A stretch of 31,503 bases of DNA from assembly GCA_964498585.1 (NCBI GenBank), contig CAZCHH010000042.1, positions 1 to 31,503 on the forward strand, in the 5' to 3' direction. The notes under the pieces are model-generated. The model was not told the origin of the DNA and ran no database searches. It saw only the letters and a program-made list of their open reading frames with translations. The translations under genes and the position numbers were made by a program. Shown here one piece after another: positions 14,869-21,882 of this stretch; position 1 is the stretch's first letter, and each line of letters opens with the position of its first letter. Source of the stretch: JAAYJM01 sp964498585. GTDB lineage: Bacteria > Bacteroidota > Ignavibacteria > Kapaibacteriales > UBA2268.

Positions 14869-15060
14869 TTAAGCTATCTTTAATTGAGGTTCTTCTGAAG
14901 CAGTTTCTTTTCTGTATTTAATATTGTATTCTTTCTTTATCTCATTGATTTCATTATTGATATAATCAACAATATTTTCATATTTACTGTTAATAAAATC
15001 ATTATAAACAGCTTCTTTCATTTCCCAAACCTCCGTAAGCGAATCTTCATACTTATTCAT
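14869..15060 (-). CDS. Small partner (putative antitoxin) of the second PIN toxin
   Basis: 63 residues starting with MNKYEDSLTEVWEMKEAVYN. The ATG at 15060 is chosen over an upstream in-frame start at 15114, because a GGAGG at 15067-15071 lies six bases ahead of it. The upstream extension would run inside the PIN gene. It overlaps the PIN gene by 8 bases. The protein is helical and charged (FINSKYENIVDYINNEINEI, then KKEYNIKYRK) with no HTH seen. Similar short proteins accompany PIN genes in related bacteria, from memory. Inferred antitoxin by position and coupling. Confidence 0.75.
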   Translation of the reverse strand: MNKYEDSLTEVWEMKEAVYNDFINSKYENIVDYINNEINEIKKEYNIKYRKETASEEPQLKIA

Positions 15061-15532
15061 AAATAACCTCCATCGGATTAAGTAATAATAATTGTTTCCT
15101 GTAACCATTAGCAATGCTTACAGTATTTACTTTTTCTTGTTTGTTTATGTTAGCTAAGTGCCTAAAATTCCAAGAAAGTAAAATATCAAACTCATAATAA
15201 ACACAAAAATCAATATGAAGTGCATCTTCAATTTTTTTCGCTGGTATTATTCCTTTGTTTAGGTAAATCTGGGCTAAATCCGCAATACTATTGTTTAGCT
15301 TATTGTAAACTAAAAGATTATATTTATTTATTGCCTCAAACAATTTTGTTTTTTTACTTTCTTCTTTTGTTTTGCTTATTTCAGTAATAACTACTTCAGA
15401 AATATAAACATCATAAAAATCCAAAAATTTTTCAAAGAACTCAATAGTAATTTCCCTTTTTTCTAATGGTTGCTCTGAGTAAAGAAAATTGATTACAGAA
15501 GTATCTAAATAAACCTTTAGTTTTTTGTTCAT
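15053..15532 (-). CDS. PIN-domain ribonuclease, VapC-like toxin (second copy)
   Basis: 159 residues, same family as the PIN protein at 461-931. The acidic sites are Asp10 in YLDTSV, Glu in VVITEISK, Asp in EDALHIDF and Asp in DILLSWNFRHLAN. The C-terminus NPMEVIYE matches NPKEVIS of the first copy, and its codons provide the Shine-Dalgarno for the downstream partner. The two PINs are clearly divergent elsewhere, so they are separate acquisitions or old paralogues, not a recent duplication. A candidate promoter lies at 15566-15597, about 30 bases ahead of the start. Confidence 0.85.
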   Translation of the reverse strand: MNKKLKVYLDTSVINFLYSEQPLEKREITIEFFEKFLDFYDVYISEVVITEISKTKEESKKTKLFEAINKYNLLVYNKLNNSIADLAQIYLNKGIIPAKKIEDALHIDFCVYYEFDILLSWNFRHLANINKQEKVNTVSIANGYRKQLLLLNPMEVIYE

Positions 15533-15565
15533 AATTAAACAAATAATTTTATTTCTGCCAAATGG

Positions 15566-15597
15566 TAAATATAAAACTTTCCTTTTTAAATTGCAAA
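15566..15597 (-). promoter_or_regulatory. Candidate promoter for the second PIN pair
   Basis: Minus strand: TTTG (15594-15597), 20-base spacer, TATATTTA (15566-15573; 7 of 8 to TAnnTTTG counting free positions). The spacer carries the AAAAAGGAAAGTTTTA segment shared with the two copies at 13256 and 14079. Leader of about 30 bases to the ATG at 15532. Confidence 0.4.
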
Positions 15598-15649
15598 TTT
15601 AATTTTGTCATAATTAAATATTTTAATCAATTTCCTCATTCCCAATGAA

Positions 15650-15802
15650 AATAATTGTTAATTGTTAATTATTAATTATTAATTGTTAATGGATTTTTCC
15701 TTTACCTAATAACCCAATAACCTAATAACCTAATAACCCAATAACTTAATAACCCAATAACCCTTTAATCATTAACAATTAACAATTAACAATTAACAAT
15801 TA
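15650..15802. repeat. Octamer array CCYAATAA flanked by inverted heptamer arrays
   Basis: The middle (about 15707-15765) is seven tandem copies of an 8-bp unit CCYAATAA. On the left (15650-15682) lie repeats of TTGTTAA/TTATTAA; on the right (15767-15801) lie repeats of AATTAAC. The left and right arrays are inverted complements, so the whole can form a ~32-bp stem with the octamer array in the loop. The same octamer recurs at 19047-19143. The rest of the gene-free 15533-15871 interval holds the candidate PIN promoter and a TATTTTTG -7-like box at 15813-15820 ahead of umuD. Confidence 0.75.
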
Positions 15803-15871
15803 AAATTATTCGTATTTTTGTAAATGGAATCAATGCTAAAGTTGATTTGAAATTTGAAAAATATTAAAACT

Positions 15872-16366
15872 ATGACAAATAAAACATTATATAAGTTAGT
15901 CTATCAAAACACTCAAAGTGGCTTACAAAATGAGCCGGTTACGGTAAATGAAATACTGACCCCGGAAAACCTTGTGGAATATGAGCTTCCAATATATCTT
16001 GAATCTGTGTCAGCTGGTTTCCCCTCTCCAGCAGAAGATTACGTTGAAGGGAAATTGGATTTAAATGAGCATTTAATCAAAAATCCCACTGCAACTTTTT
16101 TTGTGCGTGTAACAGGCAATTCAATGGAGGGAGCTGGCATTTATTCCGGCGATACTTTGATTGTGGACAGGTCAATTAACCCAAAAAACGGCAGCGTTAT
16201 TATTGCAGCCCTTAATGGCGAGCTGACAGTAAAACGCCTTTCAAAGAAAAATAATAAACTAACTCTTTATCCCGAGAATACAAATTACAAACCCATTGAA
16301 ATTACAATAGATATGGAATTTGAGGTGTGGGGAGTGGTTACAACAGTTATTCATTCAGTATTATAA
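15872..16366 (+). CDS. umuD: UmuD-like S24 peptidase
   Basis: 164 residues from ATG 15872; a TTG start six codons upstream is less likely. This is the self-cleaving S24 family, without a LexA HTH, and of UmuD length. The cleavage site is in VSAGFPSPAEDY (A48-G49), the nucleophile Ser84 in TGNSMEGAGI, and the general base Lys121 in GELTVKRL. UmuD' associates with UmuC to form the error-prone polymerase V after RecA-stimulated cleavage. No umuC follows; the next gene, six bases on, is argD. The polymerase subunit is therefore elsewhere or absent. I see no convincing SOS box upstream. Confidence 0.88.
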   Translation: MTNKTLYKLVYQNTQSGLQNEPVTVNEILTPENLVEYELPIYLESVSAGFPSPAEDYVEGKLDLNEHLIKNPTATFFVRVTGNSMEGAGIYSGDTLIVDRSINPKNGSVIIAALNGELTVKRLSKKNNKLTLYPENTNYKPIEITIDMEFEVWGVVTTVIHSVL

Positions 16367-16372
16367 ATTATT

Positions 16373-17554
16373 ATGAAAACAGAACTAATTCAAAAAGAAC
16401 ACGAAGCGATTTTTCAAACCTATAAACGCTTCCCGATTGTAGTTGATAGGGGAGAGGGCTGCTATATTTTTGATAGTGATGGAAACAAATATTTAGATTT
16501 CCTCGCTGGTATTGCAGTAAATTCAATGGGCTATGCACACCCAAAAATTATTGAAGCTATTACAAATCAACTGCATAAATATATGCACCTTTCAAATTAC
16601 TTTTATCAGGAGCCACAAATTTTGCTTGCTGAAAAGTTATGTGAAATCAGCGGACTTAGCCGCGTATTTTTCTCAAATTCCGGAACAGAAGCAATTGAAG
16701 GAGCTATTAAACTCGTTCGCCGCTGGGGAAGTGCTTATGGGAAAAATGAACTTATTTCTTTCTCTGGTGGCTTCCACGGCAGAACGCTCGGCGCATTATC
16801 AATTATGGATAAACCCATTTACAAAGACAAGATGGGTCCTTTTATTGAAAACTGCAAAGTAGTTGAATACAATGACCCAGAAGAATTAAAAAAGCAGGTA
16901 ACCGACAAAACCGCTGCTGTCTTCTTTGAATGTATTCAGGGAGAAGGCGGAATATCGGGTATTAGTGAAGAATTTGTTAAGGCAGTCAAAGAATTGAAGC
17001 AGAAATATAATTTCCTTGTTGTTGCTGATGAAGTTCAAACTGGCATTGGAAGAACAGGTAAATTCTTTGCATTCCAGCATTTTGATTTTATCCCCGATGT
17101 TGTAACTTCATCAAAAGCTATTGGTGGTGGTCTTCCGCTCGGAGTAATTTTAGCCGGCGAGCATTTAGCAGGTGTATGGGAAAAAACTATGCACGGAACT
17201 ACAATGGGTGGCAATGCTGTAGCTTGTGCTGCAGGTCTGGCTACAATTACGGAACTGCAAAACAGCGTATTGGAAAACGTCAATAAAGTTGGCGATTATC
17301 TAAAAAGCAAACTCACTGATTTGCAAAAGAAATACAGCAATCAAATATTGGAAGTTCGTGGTAAAGGGCTTATGCAGGGATTGCTCTTGAGCTTTGATGC
17401 TGCTAAATTGGTCAGTGCCTTAATTGAAAAGCATAGAGTAATAACTAATGCTGCTTCCGGGAAAGTATTGCGTCTTGTTCCACCACTTATTATCTCAACA
17501 AAAGAAGTAGATTTGCTTGCAGAAGCAATAGGCAAATGCTTAGAAGAAGATTAG
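16373..17554 (+). CDS. argD: Acetylornithine aminotransferase (class III PLP enzyme)
   Basis: 393 residues, typical of ArgD. The PLP-dependent enzyme converts N-acetylglutamate semialdehyde to N-acetylornithine in arginine synthesis, and in some bacteria also acts on succinyl-diaminopimelate. Family marks are NSGTEAIEGAIKLVRRW, GGFHGRTLGALS, FECIQGEGG, VVADEVQTGIGRTG and the Schiff-base lysine in TSSKAIGGGLPLG; MHGTTMGGNAVACAAG follows. No other arg genes are in the window, so ornithine or other omega-aminotransferase activity cannot be fully excluded. It starts six bases after the umuD-like gene, probably in one transcript. Confidence 0.88.
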   Translation: MKTELIQKEHEAIFQTYKRFPIVVDRGEGCYIFDSDGNKYLDFLAGIAVNSMGYAHPKIIEAITNQLHKYMHLSNYFYQEPQILLAEKLCEISGLSRVFFSNSGTEAIEGAIKLVRRWGSAYGKNELISFSGGFHGRTLGALSIMDKPIYKDKMGPFIENCKVVEYNDPEELKKQVTDKTAAVFFECIQGEGGISGISEEFVKAVKELKQKYNFLVVADEVQTGIGRTGKFFAFQHFDFIPDVVTSSKAIGGGLPLGVILAGEHLAGVWEKTMHGTTMGGNAVACAAGLATITELQNSVLENVNKVGDYLKSKLTDLQKKYSNQILEVRGKGLMQGLLLSFDAAKLVSALIEKHRVITNAASGKVLRLVPPLIISTKEVDLLAEAIGKCLEED

Positions 17555-17672
17555 AAAGATTAGAAGGTTTAGAAAGTTTAGATATTCAGAACTCCTGACC
17601 CCATAACGAAAATATAGGAGTTGGGAGATTTGCCTTGTAAAGAATAATTTAGCATATTATTGCAAAAATGTA

Positions 17673-17826
17673 TCATTCTGACGAATGTCAGAATCCATCT
17701 TGGGAAAGCAAGTGAGCTTGCTCACTTTCTAGTTACATTTAGGCAAGCTCAAATGCTTCATTGAAATAGCTAAAATCCGATAGCGTTGAACAATAATTAG
17801 ATGGATTCTGGCATACGCCAGAATGA
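17673..17826. repeat. 154-bp MITE-like element with 28-bp inverted ends
   Basis: Left arm 17673-17700 and right arm 17799-17826 are inverted complements at 25 of 28 positions. Each arm also folds on itself (ATTCTGAC...GTCAGAAT and ATTCTGGC...GCCAGAAT). A central palindrome AGTGAGCTTGCTCACT lies at 17711-17726. No coding capacity. The rest of the gene-free 17555-17961 stretch holds a TTAGAAAGATTAGAAGGT block after argD (17551-17568, repeated at 24671-24688), a TCAGAACTCCTGA motif, and a small AATAAAG/CTTTATT hairpin near 17853. Confidence 0.75.
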
Positions 17827-17961
17827 CACATTTAGTTATGTTATCTTTATTATAATAAAGCATTTACTTTATTAGGGGATTCAGAATGACAAGTAGAGAT
17901 TTTACACGATTTCTTGTTTCTTCAAAATAAACCACAAATTAAACAGCTAAACAGAAATTCT

Positions 17962-18894
17962 ATGCAAATTATAACTGATAATATTGAAATTGCAAAAAAG
18001 TATATTGGAAATCAATTATCATTTTCGCTCTTAAAATCTGATTTGCTTAACGATTCGGTTGATAAATTGTTAAAACTATTGTCTGATAAAAAGTTAATAT
18101 ACATAGCAAAAGATGAAGAAGAGGACTTTTTTCAGTATATGTTTATAATTGAGTATGCTCTTGATTCTCAATATGATGCAATACAAGACTTCTCAATCAG
18201 AAATGATGATTACGTTTTTCCAACAATTCTTATTGCTCATCAAGGCGAAAAATTCCACGGGCAAAACAATCGCAAATGGGAAGCTATAGAAGGTAATCTT
18301 CATCTAACACTTTTTTTAAATCCCAATGTCGAAATCAGTAACAACTCATCAACTTCATTTAATATCATATCTTCAGTTTCTGTAATCGAAGCTCTTGATG
18401 AAATAAGAGGATTGGAAAACTTTTCTCAAACGAAATGGATAAATGATGTTTTAATTGAAGGAGCGAAAGTAGCTGGGTGCATTGCTCAAAGTCAAATACA
18501 AGCAAACCTTATTCAAAATATCATTCTTGGAATTGGTTTAAATGTTGAGCAATCACCAGAACTACCAAACTCTTTGATTGTCCGCAATACAACGAATTTA
18601 AGGAAATATCAAAATAATACTAAAATTTGCAATTTGAAAATAGTATTAAAATTACTTTTAGAAAAAATTAAGAAGAATTATTTGCATATTTTAAATGATA
18701 ATATTAGCGAGATGCTTGATTTATATAAGAAAAGGAGTGCTGTCATTGGGAAAAAAGTGGTTATATATCCGGATTTAAATGAAAGCGACAGAATAAAAGC
18801 CGGAACATCAATAAGAATTGGAGATAACTTAGAATTATACTTGGATAGCGAATCAGAGCCAATTTCTGCAGGAAGATTGGTGATATTGGATTGA
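17962..18894 (+). CDS. birA: Biotin--[acetyl-CoA-carboxylase] ligase, divergent
   Basis: 310 residues from ATG 17962; a TTG start at 17914 would add 16 residues. The catalytic core is recognisable: IAHQGEKFHGQNNRKW followed by EGNLHLTLFL, then KWINDVLIEGAKVAGCIAQ, then NIILGIGLNV. The C-terminal SH3-like part ends SAGRLVIL. BPLs activate biotin as biotinyl-AMP and transfer it to carboxylase BCCP domains. The biotinyl-AMP loop, normally GRGRxGRxW, is HGQNNRKW here, so only one Gly, one Arg and the Trp are kept. The first ~80 residues are not the BirA winged helix and I do not recognise them. It stands alone, with repeat elements on both sides. Confidence 0.78.
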   Translation: MQIITDNIEIAKKYIGNQLSFSLLKSDLLNDSVDKLLKLLSDKKLIYIAKDEEEDFFQYMFIIEYALDSQYDAIQDFSIRNDDYVFPTILIAHQGEKFHGQNNRKWEAIEGNLHLTLFLNPNVEISNNSSTSFNIISSVSVIEALDEIRGLENFSQTKWINDVLIEGAKVAGCIAQSQIQANLIQNIILGIGLNVEQSPELPNSLIVRNTTNLRKYQNNTKICNLKIVLKLLLEKIKKNYLHILNDNISEMLDLYKKRSAVIGKKVVIYPDLNESDRIKAGTSIRIGDNLELYLDSESEPISAGRLVILD

Positions 18895-18919
18895 TGAGGT
18901 TTCAAATAATTCAATTTTA

Positions 18920-19004
18920 ACTTTCATTCTGAGCGCAGTGAATAATCTCAAATATTGTGTTGGCAATGACTTGTGAGATTCCTCACTTCGTTTCGGAATG
19001 ACAA
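18920..19004. repeat. Imperfect palindrome of the GAATGACA family
   Basis: Starts TTTCATTCTGAGCGCAGTGA and ends CGTTTCGGAATGACA, with inner AATCTCA / TGAGATT arms. Same family as the cores at about 12840-12915 and 21455-21530. Lies directly 3' of birA. Confidence 0.65.
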
Positions 19005-19046
19005 GACTGCGAAATAGCAAACTACGAGGCATCAGGAGTTCTGAAC

Positions 19047-19143
19047 CTAATAACTTAATAACCCAATAACCCAATAACCAATAACCAATAACCCAATAAC
19101 CCAATAACCCAATTCCTAATTCCTAATTCCTAATTCCTAATAA
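19047..19143. repeat. Second CCYAATAA octamer array plus AATTCCT heptamers
   Basis: Starts with octamers CCTAATAA, CTTAATAA, CCCAATAA and shorter ACCAATA variants, then four tandem AATTCCT heptamers, and returns to CTAATAACC. It is the same octamer type as 15707-15765. It lies between birA and the convergent glycosylase gene and contains no gene; a minus-strand ORF through it is repeat-derived. Confidence 0.7.
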
Positions 19144-19159
19144 CCTATTATACATGAAT

Positions 19160-19774
19160 TTACTTCAATACTTCACCGGTTTCAGATGCCCAGAAAAGCA
19201 AATCTAATTCATCAATAGGTATTTGTATATGATTTGCAAATTGAAGGAATTTTTGCTCTATATCGAAATAAATTTTTCTTGATAAAGTTTTTGGAATTTC
19301 ATTTATTACCTGATGCTTTAACAAATGCTTTAAAATATGCCTGTCTAAAATTGCTAAACTTTGAAAGCCAATATTCCTCAAGAAATGAGAGCTTTCCTTT
19401 AAGCCAAAGCCATTCACTATATCAGAAATTTTATTCCTTTTTTCAAAATTGTCAGGATTGCTTCTAATTGTTTCTAAAACTACTGGAAAAGTATGAATTG
19501 CATTTAAAAGCTTTTTTGCTTTTGTATTGTGAAACCGAATATAATGAGTTGGATTATTTAGAACAGAAGCACAATTGAAAGGATTGTTCTGAAAATCTTT
19601 TTCTTTCAGTATTTCAATTGCTTTAATAGCATTTTTTGCTTTAGATTGTGGAGTAAGTAAACAAAAGCACATTTCATAAAAATAATCACATTCAGCAACT
19701 TTTTTAAATTCTTTTAGCCGGTTTTGAATAGTTGATTTGTAAAGATTATATGATGAAAAAAGCTCATTTTCCAT
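19160..19774 (-). CDS. ogg: Ogg2-type 8-oxoguanine DNA glycosylase/AP lyase
   Basis: 204 residues, matching archaeal-type N-glycosylase/DNA lyases (Ogg2; helix-hairpin-helix superfamily). Such enzymes remove 8-oxoguanine from DNA and nick the abasic site. The catalytic lysine lies in NGFGLKESSHFLRN (K126) and the conserved Asp in LAILDRHIL (D144). The protein ends GEVLK: a C-terminal lysine is reported, from memory, to discriminate 8-oxoG from G in Ogg2 enzymes, and it is kept here as the very last residue. The ATG at 19774 is one base beyond the stop of the lipid kinase gene, so the two form an operon. Confidence 0.85.
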   Translation of the reverse strand: MENELFSSYNLYKSTIQNRLKEFKKVAECDYFYEMCFCLLTPQSKAKNAIKAIEILKEKDFQNNPFNCASVLNNPTHYIRFHNTKAKKLLNAIHTFPVVLETIRSNPDNFEKRNKISDIVNGFGLKESSHFLRNIGFQSLAILDRHILKHLLKHQVINEIPKTLSRKIYFDIEQKFLQFANHIQIPIDELDLLFWASETGEVLK

Positions 19775-19775
19775 A

Positions 19776-20498
19776 CTAAATATAGGGTAAATTTAATAAA
19801 GCAGCAAAATAATTTCCAATCCAAAGCACTATGCCAATACTAAGTGGTATCGTTAAGTTGTCATCAATTTTAATTACTGAAGCAGATAATGCTTCGACAA
19901 TAGTGCCAACCAAAACAGCGACAGCACCAAATGTGTAGAAAGTCCAGGGCATATCGTTTGTAAAAGCAATATAAAAAACAGTAATCAGCCCAGCTATAAA
20001 GAAAGCAAATGAACCTTCATAACTTTTATGATAGAATTTGTGCTTTCCGTATATGCGACCAAAGATAGCAGCAGACGAATCTGACAGAATTAATACCGCA
20101 AAACCGGTTACAACGAGTAGTTTGGGGAAAATTAAGATACAAAGCAGTGCTGAAAGTAAAACCCAGGAAGCTCCATTTAATACAAATCTATCCTCAACTT
20201 CATGGGGACGCAGCATTTTCCCAAAATAAGTATGTAATAATTTTCCTATTATTGTTTTCTTACGTCCAAAAATATCTATGATTAGAAACAATATAGTGAC
20301 TGGAATTAAAATCATAAATGCAAGTTCTTTTGTTGCATAATAATATCCAATCGGAATAGAAATTGAGATAAGATGTACGCCTTTGCGAAGCAGTTCTTGA
20401 GAAAATGGTATGTCGGGAGAAACTTGCTTTGTGTTGTTGATTAAAGTATTATTTCTATTCTTCGTTTTTAATTTATTTTCGCTTTTTATTGTTGTCAA
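19776..20498 (-). CDS. Sec59/DGK1/VTE5-family membrane lipid kinase
   Basis: 240 residues with about seven membrane helices after a polar N-terminal ~30 residues. Features of the dolichol/phytol/diacylglycerol kinase family (which use CTP or another NTP) are ELLRKGVHLISI at the first helix, the DIFGRK loop, LSDSSAAIFGRIYGKHKF and KSYEGSFAFFIAGL, and near the end VEALSASVIKIDDNLTIPL, a nearly invariant region. The substrate is an isoprenoid alcohol or diacylglycerol and cannot be resolved. It begins with TTG at 20498 after an AAGAG element; no ATG is available before the first membrane helix. Upstream of the glycosylase in one operon, an association with no obvious functional link. Confidence 0.85.
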   Translation of the reverse strand: MTTIKSENKLKTKNRNNTLINNTKQVSPDIPFSQELLRKGVHLISISIPIGYYYATKELAFMILIPVTILFLIIDIFGRKKTIIGKLLHTYFGKMLRPHEVEDRFVLNGASWVLLSALLCILIFPKLLVVTGFAVLILSDSSAAIFGRIYGKHKFYHKSYEGSFAFFIAGLITVFYIAFTNDMPWTFYTFGAVAVLVGTIVEALSASVIKIDDNLTIPLSIGIVLWIGNYFAALLNLPYI

Positions 20499-20685
20499 CT
20501 CTTCGTGCTTTCCTTTAGCAATAAATTCATAATTTAATTTTTAATAAATCATTTCAATTAATTTAAAATTACTATTTACTTTCCTATTATCAAAATTAAA
20601 ATTAATATTTGATGAATTTTGTGTTAAAATTTATACTTATTGAAATTTATAATAGATTTAAAATCATAACCCCGCAAAGAAAAAA

Positions 20686-20955
20686 ATGAGTGATGAGATT
20701 TATCTCCTAAATATTGATTTAGAAATTAAATTTATGAGTATTCAAAGTAGTGAATATATTTATCAAAGTAGTAATTATAACAATAAATGTAGTGATTTAT
20801 ATAATTAAAGTAGTAATTTAAACATTTAAAGTAGTGATTATATTTATCAAAGTAATAATTTAAACAATTAAAGTAGTGATTCCTTTATTCAAAGTAGTAA
20901 TTTAAACATTCAAAGTAGTGATATATTTATATAAAGAAGTAATATAATTATTTAA
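20686..20955 (+). pseudogene. Possible decayed heptapeptide-repeat gene
   Basis: From ATG 20686 a frame runs MSDEIYLLNIDLEIKFM and then enters the 21-bp array, translating as alternating SSDxxIQ and SSNLNIQ heptads. It is interrupted by TAA at 20806, 20827, 20869 and 20932, each at the position where other units have CAA (Gln), and finally stops at 20953-20955. All ten units keep phase without any indel. The stops look like CAA-to-TAA changes. This may be a dead repeat-protein gene. The alternative is that the array never coded and works as DNA. Confidence 0.4.
20743..20952 (+). repeat. Ten tandem units with an exact 21-bp period
   Basis: The core YAAAGTAGTRAT starts at 20743 and recurs every 21 bases to 20932, ten times with no indel. 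Odd units tend to read AGTGAT and even ones AGTAAT, giving a 42-bp higher-order period. Immediately 3' lies about 225 bp of extremely AT-rich DNA (roughly one base in eight is G or C by eye). 21 bp is both seven codons and two helical turns. It is not a CRISPR: there are no unique spacers. Confidence 0.85.
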
Positions 20956-21358
20956 GGATTATAATCTTTTATAATTTAAATTACTACTATAATAAAAATT
21001 ATTTATATATTCATCAGAATAATTAATACTTTTAATAATTTAATGAATTAATTAATTGAAATCATTAGAATATTATTAGTAAAATTATAATCTATTATAA
21101 AGGATAAATAGTATTTGAATTAAATAATACCTATAATTTAAAAAAAAATACTGGTAATAATTGTAAAATAAGAGGAATATAATAGTTTAGTTGAATTTTT
21201 TTTTTCTTTTCTCATACTTAAAACCACGATAAAGTATTTGCTTTATTATAGTGGTTACCAACGGCATCTTTAAATTTGTCTGTCATTTCGAACCCTCTTA
21301 GAAAAATGAGAATTTTTGTTTAAATAGAAATGACATAGTTACTAAAAAGTATTTTTTC
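20956..21358. other. Very AT-rich stretch between repeats
   Basis: 20956-21180 is almost free of G/C and has no ORF. It has short repeated blocks such as ATTATAATCT (near 20958 and 21085). 21220-21250 holds a CCACGATAAAG / CTTTATTATAGTGG hairpin. About 21280-21337 is a small palindrome with TCATTTCGAACCC on the left and AGAAATGACA on the right; TTTCGAACCCC recurs near 24630. Confidence 0.55.
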
Positions 21359-21433
21359 AGTCATACTATCAACAAGTTGATAGTATGACTTTAAATCTTT
21401 TTTGTCATGCTATCAGCTTGCTGATAGTATGAC
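21359..21433. repeat. Two adjacent perfect or near-perfect stem-loops
   Basis: Arms AGTCATACTATCAAC and GTTGATAGTATGACT (21359-21390) pair over 15 bp with a 2-base loop. GTCATGCTATCAGC and GCTGATAGTATGAC (21404-21433) pair over 14 bp with one G-T. They are variants of the same sequence, 13 bases apart, like tandem REP units. Confidence 0.75.
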
Positions 21434-21454
21434 TGAGAAAAGATGTTATTGGTA

Positions 21455-21530
21455 AACGAAGTGAGAAATCTCAAAGTCTGTGTTAGAAAGGAGTTGTGAG
21501 ATTCTTCGCTGCGCTTCAGAATGACAGATT
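21455..21530. repeat. Imperfect palindrome of the GAATGACA family, third copy
   Basis: AACGAAGTGAGAAATCTCA on the left and TGAGATTCTTCGCTGCGC followed by AGAATGACA on the right, with a middle part related to 18920-19004. No gene. Confidence 0.65.
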
Positions 21531-21535
21531 ATATT

Positions 21536-21855
21536 ACTATCTCACCTTACGCAATTTCTCTTTTGAGAAATGAAAAAGTGTAGTGTTGATAAATTTTTTT
21601 TTAATCCACTTTTCTTATTCCCCTCTTGAGAGGGGTAGGGGTGTGTTCTTTGTTGTTATAACCAACCAATTCTGTTTTAAAGTATGATAGTTGTATTAGT
21701 ATGGTTCTTATTTCACTAAATTCGTTTTAATCAAATAAGCCACATATATCGTTGTTTAAAGGATTACTTCTTATTCCCAAATTAAATATTGAAAAAAGGA
21801 ATAAGAACACACCCCTGCCCCTCTCAAGAGGGGAATGCGTAAGGTGAGTTACTAT
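21536..21855. repeat. ~320-bp composite inverted-repeat element
   Basis: Outer ends CTCACCTTACGCAATT (left) and its complement GCGTAAGGTGAG (right). Nested inside each end is the palindrome CCCCTCTTGAGAGGGG with a GGGGTGTGTTCTT tail (21617-21651, and inverted at 21802-21835). The interior has no long ORF. The same outer end recurs at 23013-23030 and the same cores at 23096-23187, so these are mobile or amplified non-coding elements. Confidence 0.7.
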
Positions 21856-21882
21856 TATTGTTAGCGGTTTGGTATTAATTCA

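Noticed and set aside
18853..19104. 83-aa minus-strand ORF starting with a GYWVIGYW-type repeat
   Set aside because: Translation of the CCYAATAA octamer array and adjacent palindrome; low complexity.
20743..20952. CRISPR array
   Set aside because: Units are contiguous with 21-bp period, no unique spacers, no cas genes.
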